Source: DATHBP01 sp035296085 (GTDB taxonomy: Bacteria > Actinomycetota > Actinomycetes > Propionibacteriales > Nocardioidaceae). Taken from it: 6,125 nucleotides of DNA. The DNA is taken from positions 1-6,125 of the forward strand of contig DATHBP010000195.1 in NCBI GenBank assembly GCA_035296085.1, given 5' to 3'. The notes beneath the pieces were generated by a model. The model did not search any database. It was not told where the DNA came from and worked only from the letters and a program-made list of their open reading frames with translations. A program made the translations under genes and the position numbers. Positions 1 through 4,030 of this stretch are shown one piece after another; position 1 is the first letter of the stretch; the number at the start of each line of letters is the position of its first letter.

Positions 1-2
1 GG

Positions 3-74
3 TGGGCGATACTGGGATCGAACCAGTGACCTCTTCCGTGTCAGGGAAGCGCGCTACCGCTGCGCCAATCGCCC
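3..74 (-). tRNA. tRNA-Val (anticodon GAC)
   Basis: Read on the minus strand, this gives a complete 72-nt cloverleaf. The acceptor stem GGGCGAT pairs with ATCGCCC, the discriminator is A, and the T-arm has a GGTTCGATCC core. The anticodon loop CTGACAC carries GAC (complement of 40-42), which reads GUC valine codons. Bases 1-2 would be the CC after the discriminator, but the third base lies outside the window, so encoding of CCA cannot be judged. It is the last of three co-directional tRNA genes and is 62/72 identical to the tRNA-Val(CAC) at 1995. Confidence 0.97.
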
Positions 75-78
75 GCGA

Positions 79-95
79 TGCCCGGGAGCCGGGCA
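79..95 (-). other. Perfect 7-bp hairpin between tRNA-Cys and tRNA-Val
   Basis: TGCCCGG (79-85) and CCGGGCA (89-95) are exact reverse complements around a 3-nt loop. They fill most of the 24-nt spacer between tRNA-Cys and tRNA-Val(GAC). No T-tract follows on the minus strand, so a classical intrinsic terminator is unlikely. A processing determinant or spacer structure in the polycistronic tRNA precursor is my inference. Confidence 0.5.
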
Positions 96-98
96 ACG

Positions 99-169
99 AG
101 GTGGAGACGGGATTCGAACCCGTGTAGACGGCTTTGCAGGCCGTTGCCTCGCCTCTCGGCCACTCCACC
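99..169 (-). tRNA. tRNA-Cys (anticodon GCA)
   Basis: Minus-strand cloverleaf of 71 nt. The acceptor GGTGGAG pairs with CTCCACC and the discriminator is U, as is usual for tRNA-Cys. The D-arm holds GGCCGAGAGGC, the anticodon loop carries GCA (complement of 135-137), and the T-arm has GGTTCGAATCC. The base after the discriminator does not start a CCA, so the tail must be added after transcription. It lies between tRNA-Gly and tRNA-Val in a Gly-Cys-Val cluster, an order common in actinobacteria. Confidence 0.97.
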
Positions 170-199
170 TTAGACGGGGCCGTGTCGTGACCCGCTCCG

Positions 200-272
200 A
201 GCGGACGACGGGATTCGAACCCGCGACCCTCACCTTGGCAAGGTGATGCTCTACCAACTGAGCCACGTCCGC
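200..272 (-). tRNA. tRNA-Gly (anticodon GCC)
   Basis: Minus-strand cloverleaf of 73 nt. The acceptor GCGGACG pairs with CGTCCGC and the discriminator is U. The anticodon stem TCACC/GGTGA encloses loop TTGCCAA, so the anticodon is GCC (complement of 237-239). The T-arm has GGTTCGAATCC. No CCA is encoded. It is the first tRNA of the three-gene minus-strand cluster, 66 nt downstream of the CGNR regulator gene on the same strand. Confidence 0.97.
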
Positions 273-304
273 GCTGCGACCACAGAAATCTGCGATGCCT
301 GAGC

Positions 305-310
305 ACCTTA
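305..310 (-). promoter_or_regulatory. Candidate -10 element for the Gly-Cys-Val tRNA cluster
   Basis: On the minus strand the hexamer TAAGGT fits the actinobacterial TANNNT -10 pattern. It would start RNA near position 298, leaving about 26 nt of leader before tRNA-Gly. No good TTGACA-like -35 lies 16-18 nt upstream, so the assignment rests on the -10 and its position. Read-through from the CGNR gene is an alternative. Confidence 0.35.
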
Positions 311-338
311 TCCGATGGCGACACCCCCGCAGCGTGGG

Positions 339-896
339 TCAGCTAGCTGCTGCCCCACGGCGGCGCTCTCGGTATGCAGCGACGTGCAGGCGGTTGCCGC
401 AGGTGCGGGCGTCGCAGTAGCGCTTGGAACGGTTGCGGGAGGAGTCTACGAACACTCGCTCGCATCCTGGCGCCGCACACACCTGGAGCCGCTCCCGCTC
501 GCCCGCGGCGATCACCTGCGCGAGCGCCATTGCAGCGTCCAGCCGGAAGCGCTCTGCCAACGTCGCGCCCGGTGCCGAGTAATGCATGTGCCACCCATGC
601 CCGTCGTGGTCGCTGAGGCGGGGGGTGACGTGTCCGGCGCTCAGCAGCTCGTTAACCCGGCGGGCTGCGCTGGCGTCGTCCGCCTCGTCGAACACGGCGC
701 GAAGCTGCGCCCGCAAGGCGACAACAGCCGCAACGTCGTCCGGGCCGAGGGATGGGAGGTGGCTGACCTGATGGCGTACGGCGAATGCGGTCAGCGAGGT
801 GGAGTCCACCACCGCCAGTGCCCCGCTGTCATAGGCGCTGTTCACCAGCTCGACGATTCGCAGCAGCGATGGCTCGGTGTCGTGGCTGAAGATCAC
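339..896 (-). CDS. CGNR zinc-finger / ABATE-domain putative transcription regulator
   Basis: This 185-residue protein is probably a cytoplasmic DNA-binding regulator; its target genes are not known. The N-terminal part (about 1-125), opening with MIFSHDTEPSLLRIVELVN, resembles the ABATE domain usually joined to CGNR zinc fingers. The C-terminus carries the finger: Cys140 and Cys145 (CAAPGC), then Cys161 and Cys166, with the signature TCGNR at 165-169 followed by a basic tail (YRERRR). All four metal-binding cysteines are present and the length is normal for the family. The start is GTG at 896, chosen because GAGGGA lies just upstream and the protein then begins exactly as relatives do. It lies 65 nt downstream of the ssgB-like gene on the same strand, so co-transcription is possible, but a strong hairpin lies between them. 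The family assignment is solid; the regulatory role is inferred from the family. Confidence 0.88.
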   Translation of the reverse strand: MIFSHDTEPSLLRIVELVNSAYDSGALAVVDSTSLTAFAVRHQVSHLPSLGPDDVAAVVALRAQLRAVFDEADDASAARRVNELLSAGHVTPRLSDHDGHGWHMHYSAPGATLAERFRLDAAMALAQVIAAGERERLQVCAAPGCERVFVDSSRNRSKRYCDARTCGNRLHVAAYRERRRGAAAS

Positions 897-912
897 GCGG
901 TCTTCCCTCGTC

Positions 913-956
913 GGTCGGCGACCCTTGTCGCGCAGCCTACTTGCGCGGCGCCGACC
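913..956 (-). terminator. Two-part hairpin between ssgB-like gene and CGNR gene
   Basis: An outer 8-bp stem, GGTCGGCG (913-920) with CGCCGACC (949-956), encloses an inner 6-bp stem, CGCGCA (929-934) with TGCGCG (942-947), around a 7-nt loop. Both stems are perfect and sit on the same axis, with an asymmetric bulge of 8 nt against 1 nt. The structure fills the gap after the ssgB stop and ends just upstream of the CGNR ribosome-binding site. There is no U-tract, which is common for actinobacterial terminators. It could be a terminator, an attenuator or an mRNA-processing site. Confidence 0.45.
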
Positions 957-961
957 CGCTC

Positions 962-1393
962 TCAGGCCGCGTCGGGTGCTTGCTCGAGCAGTCGGACCAG
1001 CGCTGCATCGACGTCGAGGTGTCCTGGTTCGTCACCCTGCGGAACGATCTCGCAGGTCTTGAGAAGGAAGTCGCTCACTTCGCTGGAGCGCGCCTGGAGA
1101 AGCGCATCGCCGTCCGGCGAAGAGAGCTCCACGATCACTACGGCGCGCCCGCGAGCGTCGAGGCAGGGCCAGATGTGCACGTCTCCGTCACCGGCTGGTT
1201 CGTAGAGGCCCTCGGCGAGCAAGTCGCGAGAGAACACCCAGGTCACCAGCCTTTCGCCGGCCCCAAAGGTCGCCTCCACAGCGTATGGATCCCGCGTGTC
1301 GTACCTGAGCTCGGCTTCTAGCGGCGTGGCGACGCCGCTGTCGTCGATCAGCTCGAGCGTGAGGGCTCGGACCACTGCGGACACGATCTCCAT
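962..1393 (-). CDS. ssgB: SsgA/SsgB-family sporulation and cell-division protein (SsgB-like)
   Basis: This 143-residue protein is an SsgA-like protein (SALP). In Streptomyces, SsgB with SsgA positions FtsZ at the sites of sporulation septa. Visible family blocks are LRYDTRDPYAV-EATF (29-43), WVFSRDLLAEGL (52-63), GDGDV-IWP (68-76), LSSPDG-ALL near residue 93, and a C-terminal segment ending LVRLLEQAPDAA. These align by eye with my recollection of S. coelicolor SsgB (137 aa), better than with SsgA. The ATG start at 1393 is preceded by GAAAGGG (1401-1407) with 7-nt spacing. It is divergent from the PGPGW membrane-protein gene and upstream of the CGNR gene. Its closeness to tRNAs and thrS matches the ancestral ssgB locus, which supports the symbol. 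Another SALP paralogue is the main alternative. Confidence 0.85.
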   Translation of the reverse strand: MEIVSAVVRALTLELIDDSGVATPLEAELRYDTRDPYAVEATFGAGERLVTWVFSRDLLAEGLYEPAGDGDVHIWPCLDARGRAVVIVELSSPDGDALLQARSSEVSDFLLKTCEIVPQGDEPGHLDVDAALVRLLEQAPDAA

Positions 1394-1413
1394 CGCTCAA
1401 CCCTTTCGTCACT

Positions 1414-1435
1414 GACACACATAAGACGGCGTGTC
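1414..1435 (-). promoter_or_regulatory. Inverted repeat framing a candidate -10 of the ssgB-like gene
   Basis: GACACAC (1414-1420) and GCGTGTC (1429-1435) match as an inverted repeat at 6 of 7 positions. The 8-nt centre contains the complement of the hexamer TCTTAT (1421-1426), a possible minus-strand -10 that would start RNA about 20 nt before the ssgB ATG. A repressor or activator site over the promoter is plausible. No convincing -35 is visible, and the site also lies in the leader of the divergent gene. Confidence 0.3.
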
Positions 1436-1531
1436 GGTACGGCCATGACGCGACTGGCGGCCAGATTCCGCCCTCGGAGTGAGGTGCGGCGCTACGCTGG
1501 CGCGAAAGGTCGCAAAAGAGGGGGTTGGCGG

Positions 1532-1963
1532 GTGTCGGGCGCAGACGCCGAGCCAGCCATCGCGTGGTGGCGTCGTGCCCGCGCCGGCCTACGCAGGCAC
1601 CGTCCGCTCGAGCTGACCTGGAAGCTTCTGGTCCTCCTCGTGGGCGGCTCGATATTGCTTGCCGGGCTCGTCATGTTCGTCACGCCTGGGCCGGGCTGGC
1701 TGGGTGTTCTCGCTGGGCTGGCGATACTGGCCACCGAGTTCACCTGGGCGGAGCGTCTGCTCGGCGCCGCGCGCCGGCGGGCGATGGCGGCCAAGGACAA
1801 GGCGCTCGATCCGGAGACCCGACGCACCACGCTGGTGGCGACTGGCCTCGTCGTCGTCTGCGTCGGCTTGCTCGCGGCCTGGTGGGTCCACATCGAGGGC
1901 GTCCCAGAGCGTCTCGTCGCGGCGTGGGATTGGGTTCGCGGCGTAGTGGGAGGGCGCTCGTAG
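1532..1963 (+). CDS. PGPGW-motif (TIGR02611-like) small integral membrane protein
   Basis: This 143-residue membrane protein has unknown biochemical function. A hydrophobic helix at about 30-50 leads into the signature TPGPGWLGVL (51-60). A second hydrophobic segment follows at about 57-70 and ends in ATEFTWAERLL. A basic loop (RRRAMAAKDK) comes next, and a third helix lies at about 100-118. This matches the actinobacterial PGPGW putative transmembrane family. I chose GTG 1532 because GAGGGG at 1519-1524 is well spaced from it and residues start just before the conserved part. An upstream in-frame ATG at 1445 would add 29 basic, poorly conserved-looking residues. A TACGCT hexamer at 1493-1498 could be its -10. 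The gene is divergent from ssgB-like and is followed by tRNA-Val(CAC). Any link to septation is inferred from position only. Confidence 0.8.
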   Translation: MSGADAEPAIAWWRRARAGLRRHRPLELTWKLLVLLVGGSILLAGLVMFVTPGPGWLGVLAGLAILATEFTWAERLLGAARRRAMAAKDKALDPETRRTTLVATGLVVVCVGLLAAWWVHIEGVPERLVAAWDWVRGVVGGRS

Positions 1964-1965
1964 GT

Positions 1966-1971
1966 TAGGGT
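1966..1971 (+). promoter_or_regulatory. Candidate -10 for tRNA-Val(CAC)
   Basis: TAGGGT fits the TANNNT -10 pattern and sits 23 nt before the mature tRNA 5' end; TAGGTT at 1961 is an overlapping alternative. It lies directly after the stop of the PGPGW-protein gene, so the promoter would use the end of that gene. No clear -35 is seen. Confidence 0.3.
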
Positions 1972-1994
1972 CTTGCGCGCCACACGTGCATGCC

Positions 1995-2066
1995 GGGCGA
2001 TTGGCTCAGTGGTAGAGCGCCTCGTTCACACCGAGGAGGTCACTGGTTCGAACCCAGTATCGCCCA
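1995..2066 (+). tRNA. tRNA-Val (anticodon CAC)
   Basis: A 72-nt plus-strand cloverleaf. The acceptor GGGCGAT pairs with ATCGCCC and the discriminator is A. The anticodon stem CCTCG/CGAGG encloses TTCACAC, so the anticodon is CAC (2027-2029), which reads GUG. The T-arm has GGTTCGAACC. The next bases are CCG, so CCA is not encoded. It is a divergent partner of the tRNA-Val(GAC) at 3-74, and the two form an inverted pair around the ssgB-like block. Confidence 0.97.
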
Positions 2067-2124
2067 CCGACACAGCCGCAGCCTGCATCCGGTCGTACCA
2101 CCCCACGCTATGCCCGAAGTGCCC

Positions 2125-2130
2125 TATGCT
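2125..2130 (+). promoter_or_regulatory. Candidate -10 for the secreted propeller gene
   Basis: TATGCT is a good TANNNT hexamer, and transcription would begin near 2137, about 40 nt before the chosen TTG start. The spacer from the tRNA (2067-2124) has no other obvious signal. No -35 matching TTGACA is present at the expected distance. Confidence 0.35.
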
Positions 2131-2175
2131 GACCGTTACGTCTTGGTGCATCTCATCCTGGAAGTGGGGCTCGCC

Positions 2176-3267
2176 TTGTCACGCGTACTTCCCATCGCGG
2201 CTCTCGCGGTCGCCGTCACCGTGTCTTCGGCCAGCGCAGCGACGGCAGCCGTCGTAGCCGAGACGCCTGAGCGGACGACCTCGGTCAACGGCACCGTCTA
2301 CTCGGTCATCTACGCCGGGGACACCGTCTACATCGGTGGTCACTTCAGTACTGCGAGGGACTCGTCGGGCACGGTCACTCGCAACAACGCAGCAGCGATC
2401 AACGCGAGTACCGGGCAACTGCTGAGATGGAATCCAAACGTGAACGGGACGGTGCGGGCCATCGCCACAGTGCCGGGCGGCGTTGCGCTCGGTGGAGCGT
2501 TCGGCACCGTTCGCGGTGAGAGACATCCCAGGCTCGCCGTGGTCACCCCCATCACCGGGGCCCCAACGTCGTTTTCCGGGTCTGCGAACCGAACGGTCCG
2601 CTCGTTGGCGAGCAACGCGCGCGGGCGGCTCTTCGTCGGCGGTCAGTTCACCAGCGTCAACGGCCGGGCACGGTCAGGGCTAGCCGCCTTCAACGGAAAC
2701 ACGCTCACCTCGTGGGCGCCAAGGGCAGTCGGCGGCACGGTGCGTACCTTGCACCGTGCCAACGGTTGGGTGTTGGCAGGTGGCACGTTCAATTCCATCA
2801 ACGGCACCTCGGGTTCCGGTTTTCTTGCCGCGCTGAGCCCCAGTAGCGGCGCGGTGATCACCTCGTGGAACCCGCCGCTGTCTGTACCTGTCAATGACAT
2901 CGACGCCGGCTTGACCACTGTGTATGCCGCCGCCGACGGCCGCGGCGGCCGGCTTGGCGCCTACCGGCTCAGCAATGGAGACCAGCGTTGGGCCGTGAGG
3001 GCCGACGGCGGTGTGCAGGCCGTCTCTCTCTGGGGTTCTGCGGCCTTCTTTGGTGGGCATTTCGACCACGTCGGCACAGCATCTCGGCGCAAGCTCGCAC
3101 GGGTGGACACGACCGCGGGTGCTCTGCAGGCTTGGAACCCCCGGGCCAACTCGGCCGCTGGCGTCTTGGCTTTGGACCACAACCGGACCAGGCTCGGCGT
3201 GGGCGGGGCGTTCACCACCTTCAATGGCGGCGCAACCTCCCAACCCCACTTCGCCCAGTTCCACTAA
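2176..3267 (+). CDS. Secreted delta-60-type repeat protein, probable seven-bladed beta-propeller
   Basis: This 363-residue protein of unknown ligand is predicted to be exported. Starting at TTG 2176 gives an ideal signal peptide: MSR, a hydrophobic core, then the cleavage motif ASA near residue 21. GTGGGG at 2164-2169 serves as ribosome-binding site. The ORF stays open upstream into the tRNA; GTG 2164 and ATG 2110 are in-frame alternatives that bury the signal peptide. The mature part (about 37-363) is seven repeats of about 47 residues with the pattern V-x-x-hydrophobic, then hydrophobic-x-GG-x-F, then a WNP- or SW-ending strand: VYIGGHF, VALGGAF, LFVGGQF, VLAGGTF, a divergent fifth unit, AFFGGHF, LGVGGAF. 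This matches delta-60 repeats, which are predicted to fold as propeller blades. No catalytic motif or cell-wall anchor is visible, so a binding or scaffold role outside the cell is inferred. It converges on the VOC gene. Confidence 0.82.
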   Translation: MSRVLPIAALAVAVTVSSASAATAAVVAETPERTTSVNGTVYSVIYAGDTVYIGGHFSTARDSSGTVTRNNAAAINASTGQLLRWNPNVNGTVRAIATVPGGVALGGAFGTVRGERHPRLAVVTPITGAPTSFSGSANRTVRSLASNARGRLFVGGQFTSVNGRARSGLAAFNGNTLTSWAPRAVGGTVRTLHRANGWVLAGGTFNSINGTSGSGFLAALSPSSGAVITSWNPPLSVPVNDIDAGLTTVYAAADGRGGRLGAYRLSNGDQRWAVRADGGVQAVSLWGSAAFFGGHFDHVGTASRRKLARVDTTAGALQAWNPRANSAAGVLALDHNRTRLGVGGAFTTFNGGATSQPHFAQFH

Positions 3268-3275
3268 CCCAGTGG
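3261..3275. terminator. Small stem-loop at the propeller/VOC convergent junction
   Basis: CCACT (3261-3265) and AGTGG (3271-3275) form a perfect 5-bp stem with a 5-nt loop over the propeller stop codon, in the short stretch between two converging genes. It is too short to be a confident terminator and has no T-tract. Confidence 0.2.
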
Positions 3276-3291
3276 CACTCTCTTCGGGAGG

Positions 3292-3702
3292 TCAGCCGAT
3301 AAGGCAGAACGGGTGGCCGACCGGGTCGAGGTAGACCCGGAAGCCGCCGTCTTTCGACGGCTGGTGCTCATGAACCCGTGCGCCCGCAGCGACGACGGCC
3401 GGCTCGGCCTGGGCAATGTCAGGGACCGACAGGTCGAGGTGGACCTGCTGGGGATGACTTCCACCCGGCCAGGTGGGCTCGACCCAGTCGTCGATGCGCT
3501 GGAACGCCAGCGTTGCGTGACCATCCGGGTTGTCAGGGGTGATCCCGCCGCCGGGCGGTATCAACGTGGCCCAGTCGCGGTCGGAGCCGTCCTCTAATTC
3601 CCAACCGAGCACCTCCGCATAGAACCGGCCGAGGGCGAGCGCGTCTGGGCAGTCGAGGATGATCAGATCGAGCTTCGGCTTGGGCTGTGCGGCATCGCTC
3701 AT
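3292..3702 (-). CDS. VOC-superfamily (glyoxalase-like) protein
   Basis: This 136-residue cytoplasmic protein has the vicinal-oxygen-chelate fold, in the size range of single-domain Glyoxalase_6-type members. Two babbab units can be followed. The first is LDLIILDCPD (11-20) with helix GRFYAEVLGW and strand HATLAFQRID. The second is QQVHLDLSVPDI, a helix with AGARV, and the closing strand FRVYLDPVGHPFCLIG. The His of VHLDL is a likely metal ligand. The final strand has Cys where many metal-dependent VOC enzymes have Glu; GHPFCL-type endings are usual in this subfamily. The reaction cannot be predicted, since VOC members include lyases, dioxygenases, resistance proteins and binding proteins. The ATG at 3702 has no Shine-Dalgarno sequence, and TAGCGT sits 6 nt upstream, which suggests a leaderless mRNA. 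It is divergent from the small ORF at 3890. Confidence 0.85.
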   Translation of the reverse strand: MSDAAQPKPKLDLIILDCPDALALGRFYAEVLGWELEDGSDRDWATLIPPGGGITPDNPDGHATLAFQRIDDWVEPTWPGGSHPQQVHLDLSVPDIAQAEPAVVAAGARVHEHQPSKDGGFRVYLDPVGHPFCLIG

Positions 3703-3708
3703 GGAACG

Positions 3709-3714
3709 ACGCTA
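3709..3714 (-). promoter_or_regulatory. Candidate -10 for the VOC gene (leaderless)
   Basis: On the minus strand, TAGCGT is followed by exactly 6 nt and then the ATG at 3702, so the transcript would begin at or next to the A of the start codon. The absence of a Shine-Dalgarno sequence agrees with leaderless initiation, which is frequent in actinobacteria. No -35 resembling TTGACA is seen. Confidence 0.4.
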
Positions 3715-3793
3715 GCAATCAGCACAGACGACGGTGCGGCCACCTCCAGCTCCCCACGGCCCTCGCGCCGTCGCGACAGGACAAAAGCCCACT

Positions 3794-3822
3794 TTGACGG
3801 CCTCGCATCGAGATTCAGATCT
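3794..3822 (+). promoter_or_regulatory. Possible promoter for the small membrane-protein ORF
   Basis: TTGACG (3794-3799) matches the -35 consensus in five of six bases. The best -10 choices at 16-17 nt spacing are CAGATC or AGATCT (3816-3822), both weak. RNA starting near 3829 would carry a leader of about 20 to 60 nt, depending on the start codon of the downstream ORF. The rest of the 3703-3850 spacer shows nothing else clear. Confidence 0.28.
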
Positions 3823-3889
3823 GGTATGTCCTTCCGCCGTCGCTGCTCATATGCTTCGTTGGAAGACATCGGACAGGGCAGGGGGCACG

Positions 3890-3997
3890 TTGGCACGCAA
3901 AGCGATGCTCGTGGCCGGGGGGATCGGCGTGGCAGCTCTTGCGGCGCGTCTGCGTCGCAAGAAAGCGGTCGCGGACCTCAAGTCTCGCCACGACTAG
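3890..3997 (+). CDS. Very small putative membrane-anchored protein (35 aa)
   Basis: I do not recognise this gene with certainty. From TTG 3890 the product is 35 residues: a basic start (MARK), one hydrophobic stretch of about 15 residues (AMLVAGGIGVAALAA), and a strongly basic tail (RLRRKKAVADLKSRHD). This is the layout of a single-pass small membrane protein with a positively charged cytoplasmic end. AGGGGG at 3880-3885 is a clear ribosome-binding site just before the TTG, which is why I prefer it. An in-frame ATG at 3851 would give 48 residues, but has no such signal. The tail faintly recalls short actinobacterial DLW-39-like proteins, but the diagnostic DLW is absent. It converges on the sulfatase gene. 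A non-coding interpretation remains possible. Confidence 0.5.
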   Translation: MARKAMLVAGGIGVAALAARLRRKKAVADLKSRHD

Positions 3998-4030
3998 GTA
4001 CGGGGCCAGTCTCGACCGGGCGACCCTAGT
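3993..4030. terminator. Inverted repeat spanning both stop codons of a convergent pair
   Basis: ACTAGG (3993-3998) and CCTAGT (4025-4030) are perfect reverse complements 26 nt apart. Each arm contains the TAG stop of one of the two converging genes. The GC-rich centre has only short internal pairing (CGG 4001-4003 with CCG 4016-4018). It could act as a weak bidirectional terminator, or the match may partly reflect the two identical stop codons. Confidence 0.25.

Noticed and set aside
315..1205. 296-residue plus-strand ORF antisense to the CGNR and ssgB-like genes
   Set aside because: It overlaps two confidently recognised genes on the other strand, has no recognisable domain, and is low-complexity in the way typical of antisense frames in GC-rich DNA.
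941..1321. 126-residue plus-strand ORF opposite the ssgB-like gene
   Set aside because: It is a direct shadow of the SsgB reading frame with no domain or ribosome-binding signal of its own.
1492..1983. 163-residue minus-strand ORF opposite the PGPGW membrane protein
   Set aside because: Its composition is Thr/Ser/Arg/Pro-rich shadow sequence, and the opposite strand has clear transmembrane segments and the PGPGW motif.
1..2066. Possible attachment-site repeats from the two tRNA-Val 3' ends
   Set aside because: The copies are inverted, both belong to complete functional tRNAs, and no integrase or direct repeat of a tRNA end is present in the window.
1990..2175. Extending the propeller gene upstream to ATG 1990 or ATG 2110
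   Set aside because: ATG 1990 would run through the tRNA-Val gene; ATG 2110 has no ribosome-binding site and places the signal peptide internally. TTG 2176 gives a normal export signal.
2680..3264. 194-residue minus-strand ORF within the propeller gene
   Set aside because: The plus strand shows seven regular repeats and a signal peptide; the minus frame has neither and lacks family motifs.
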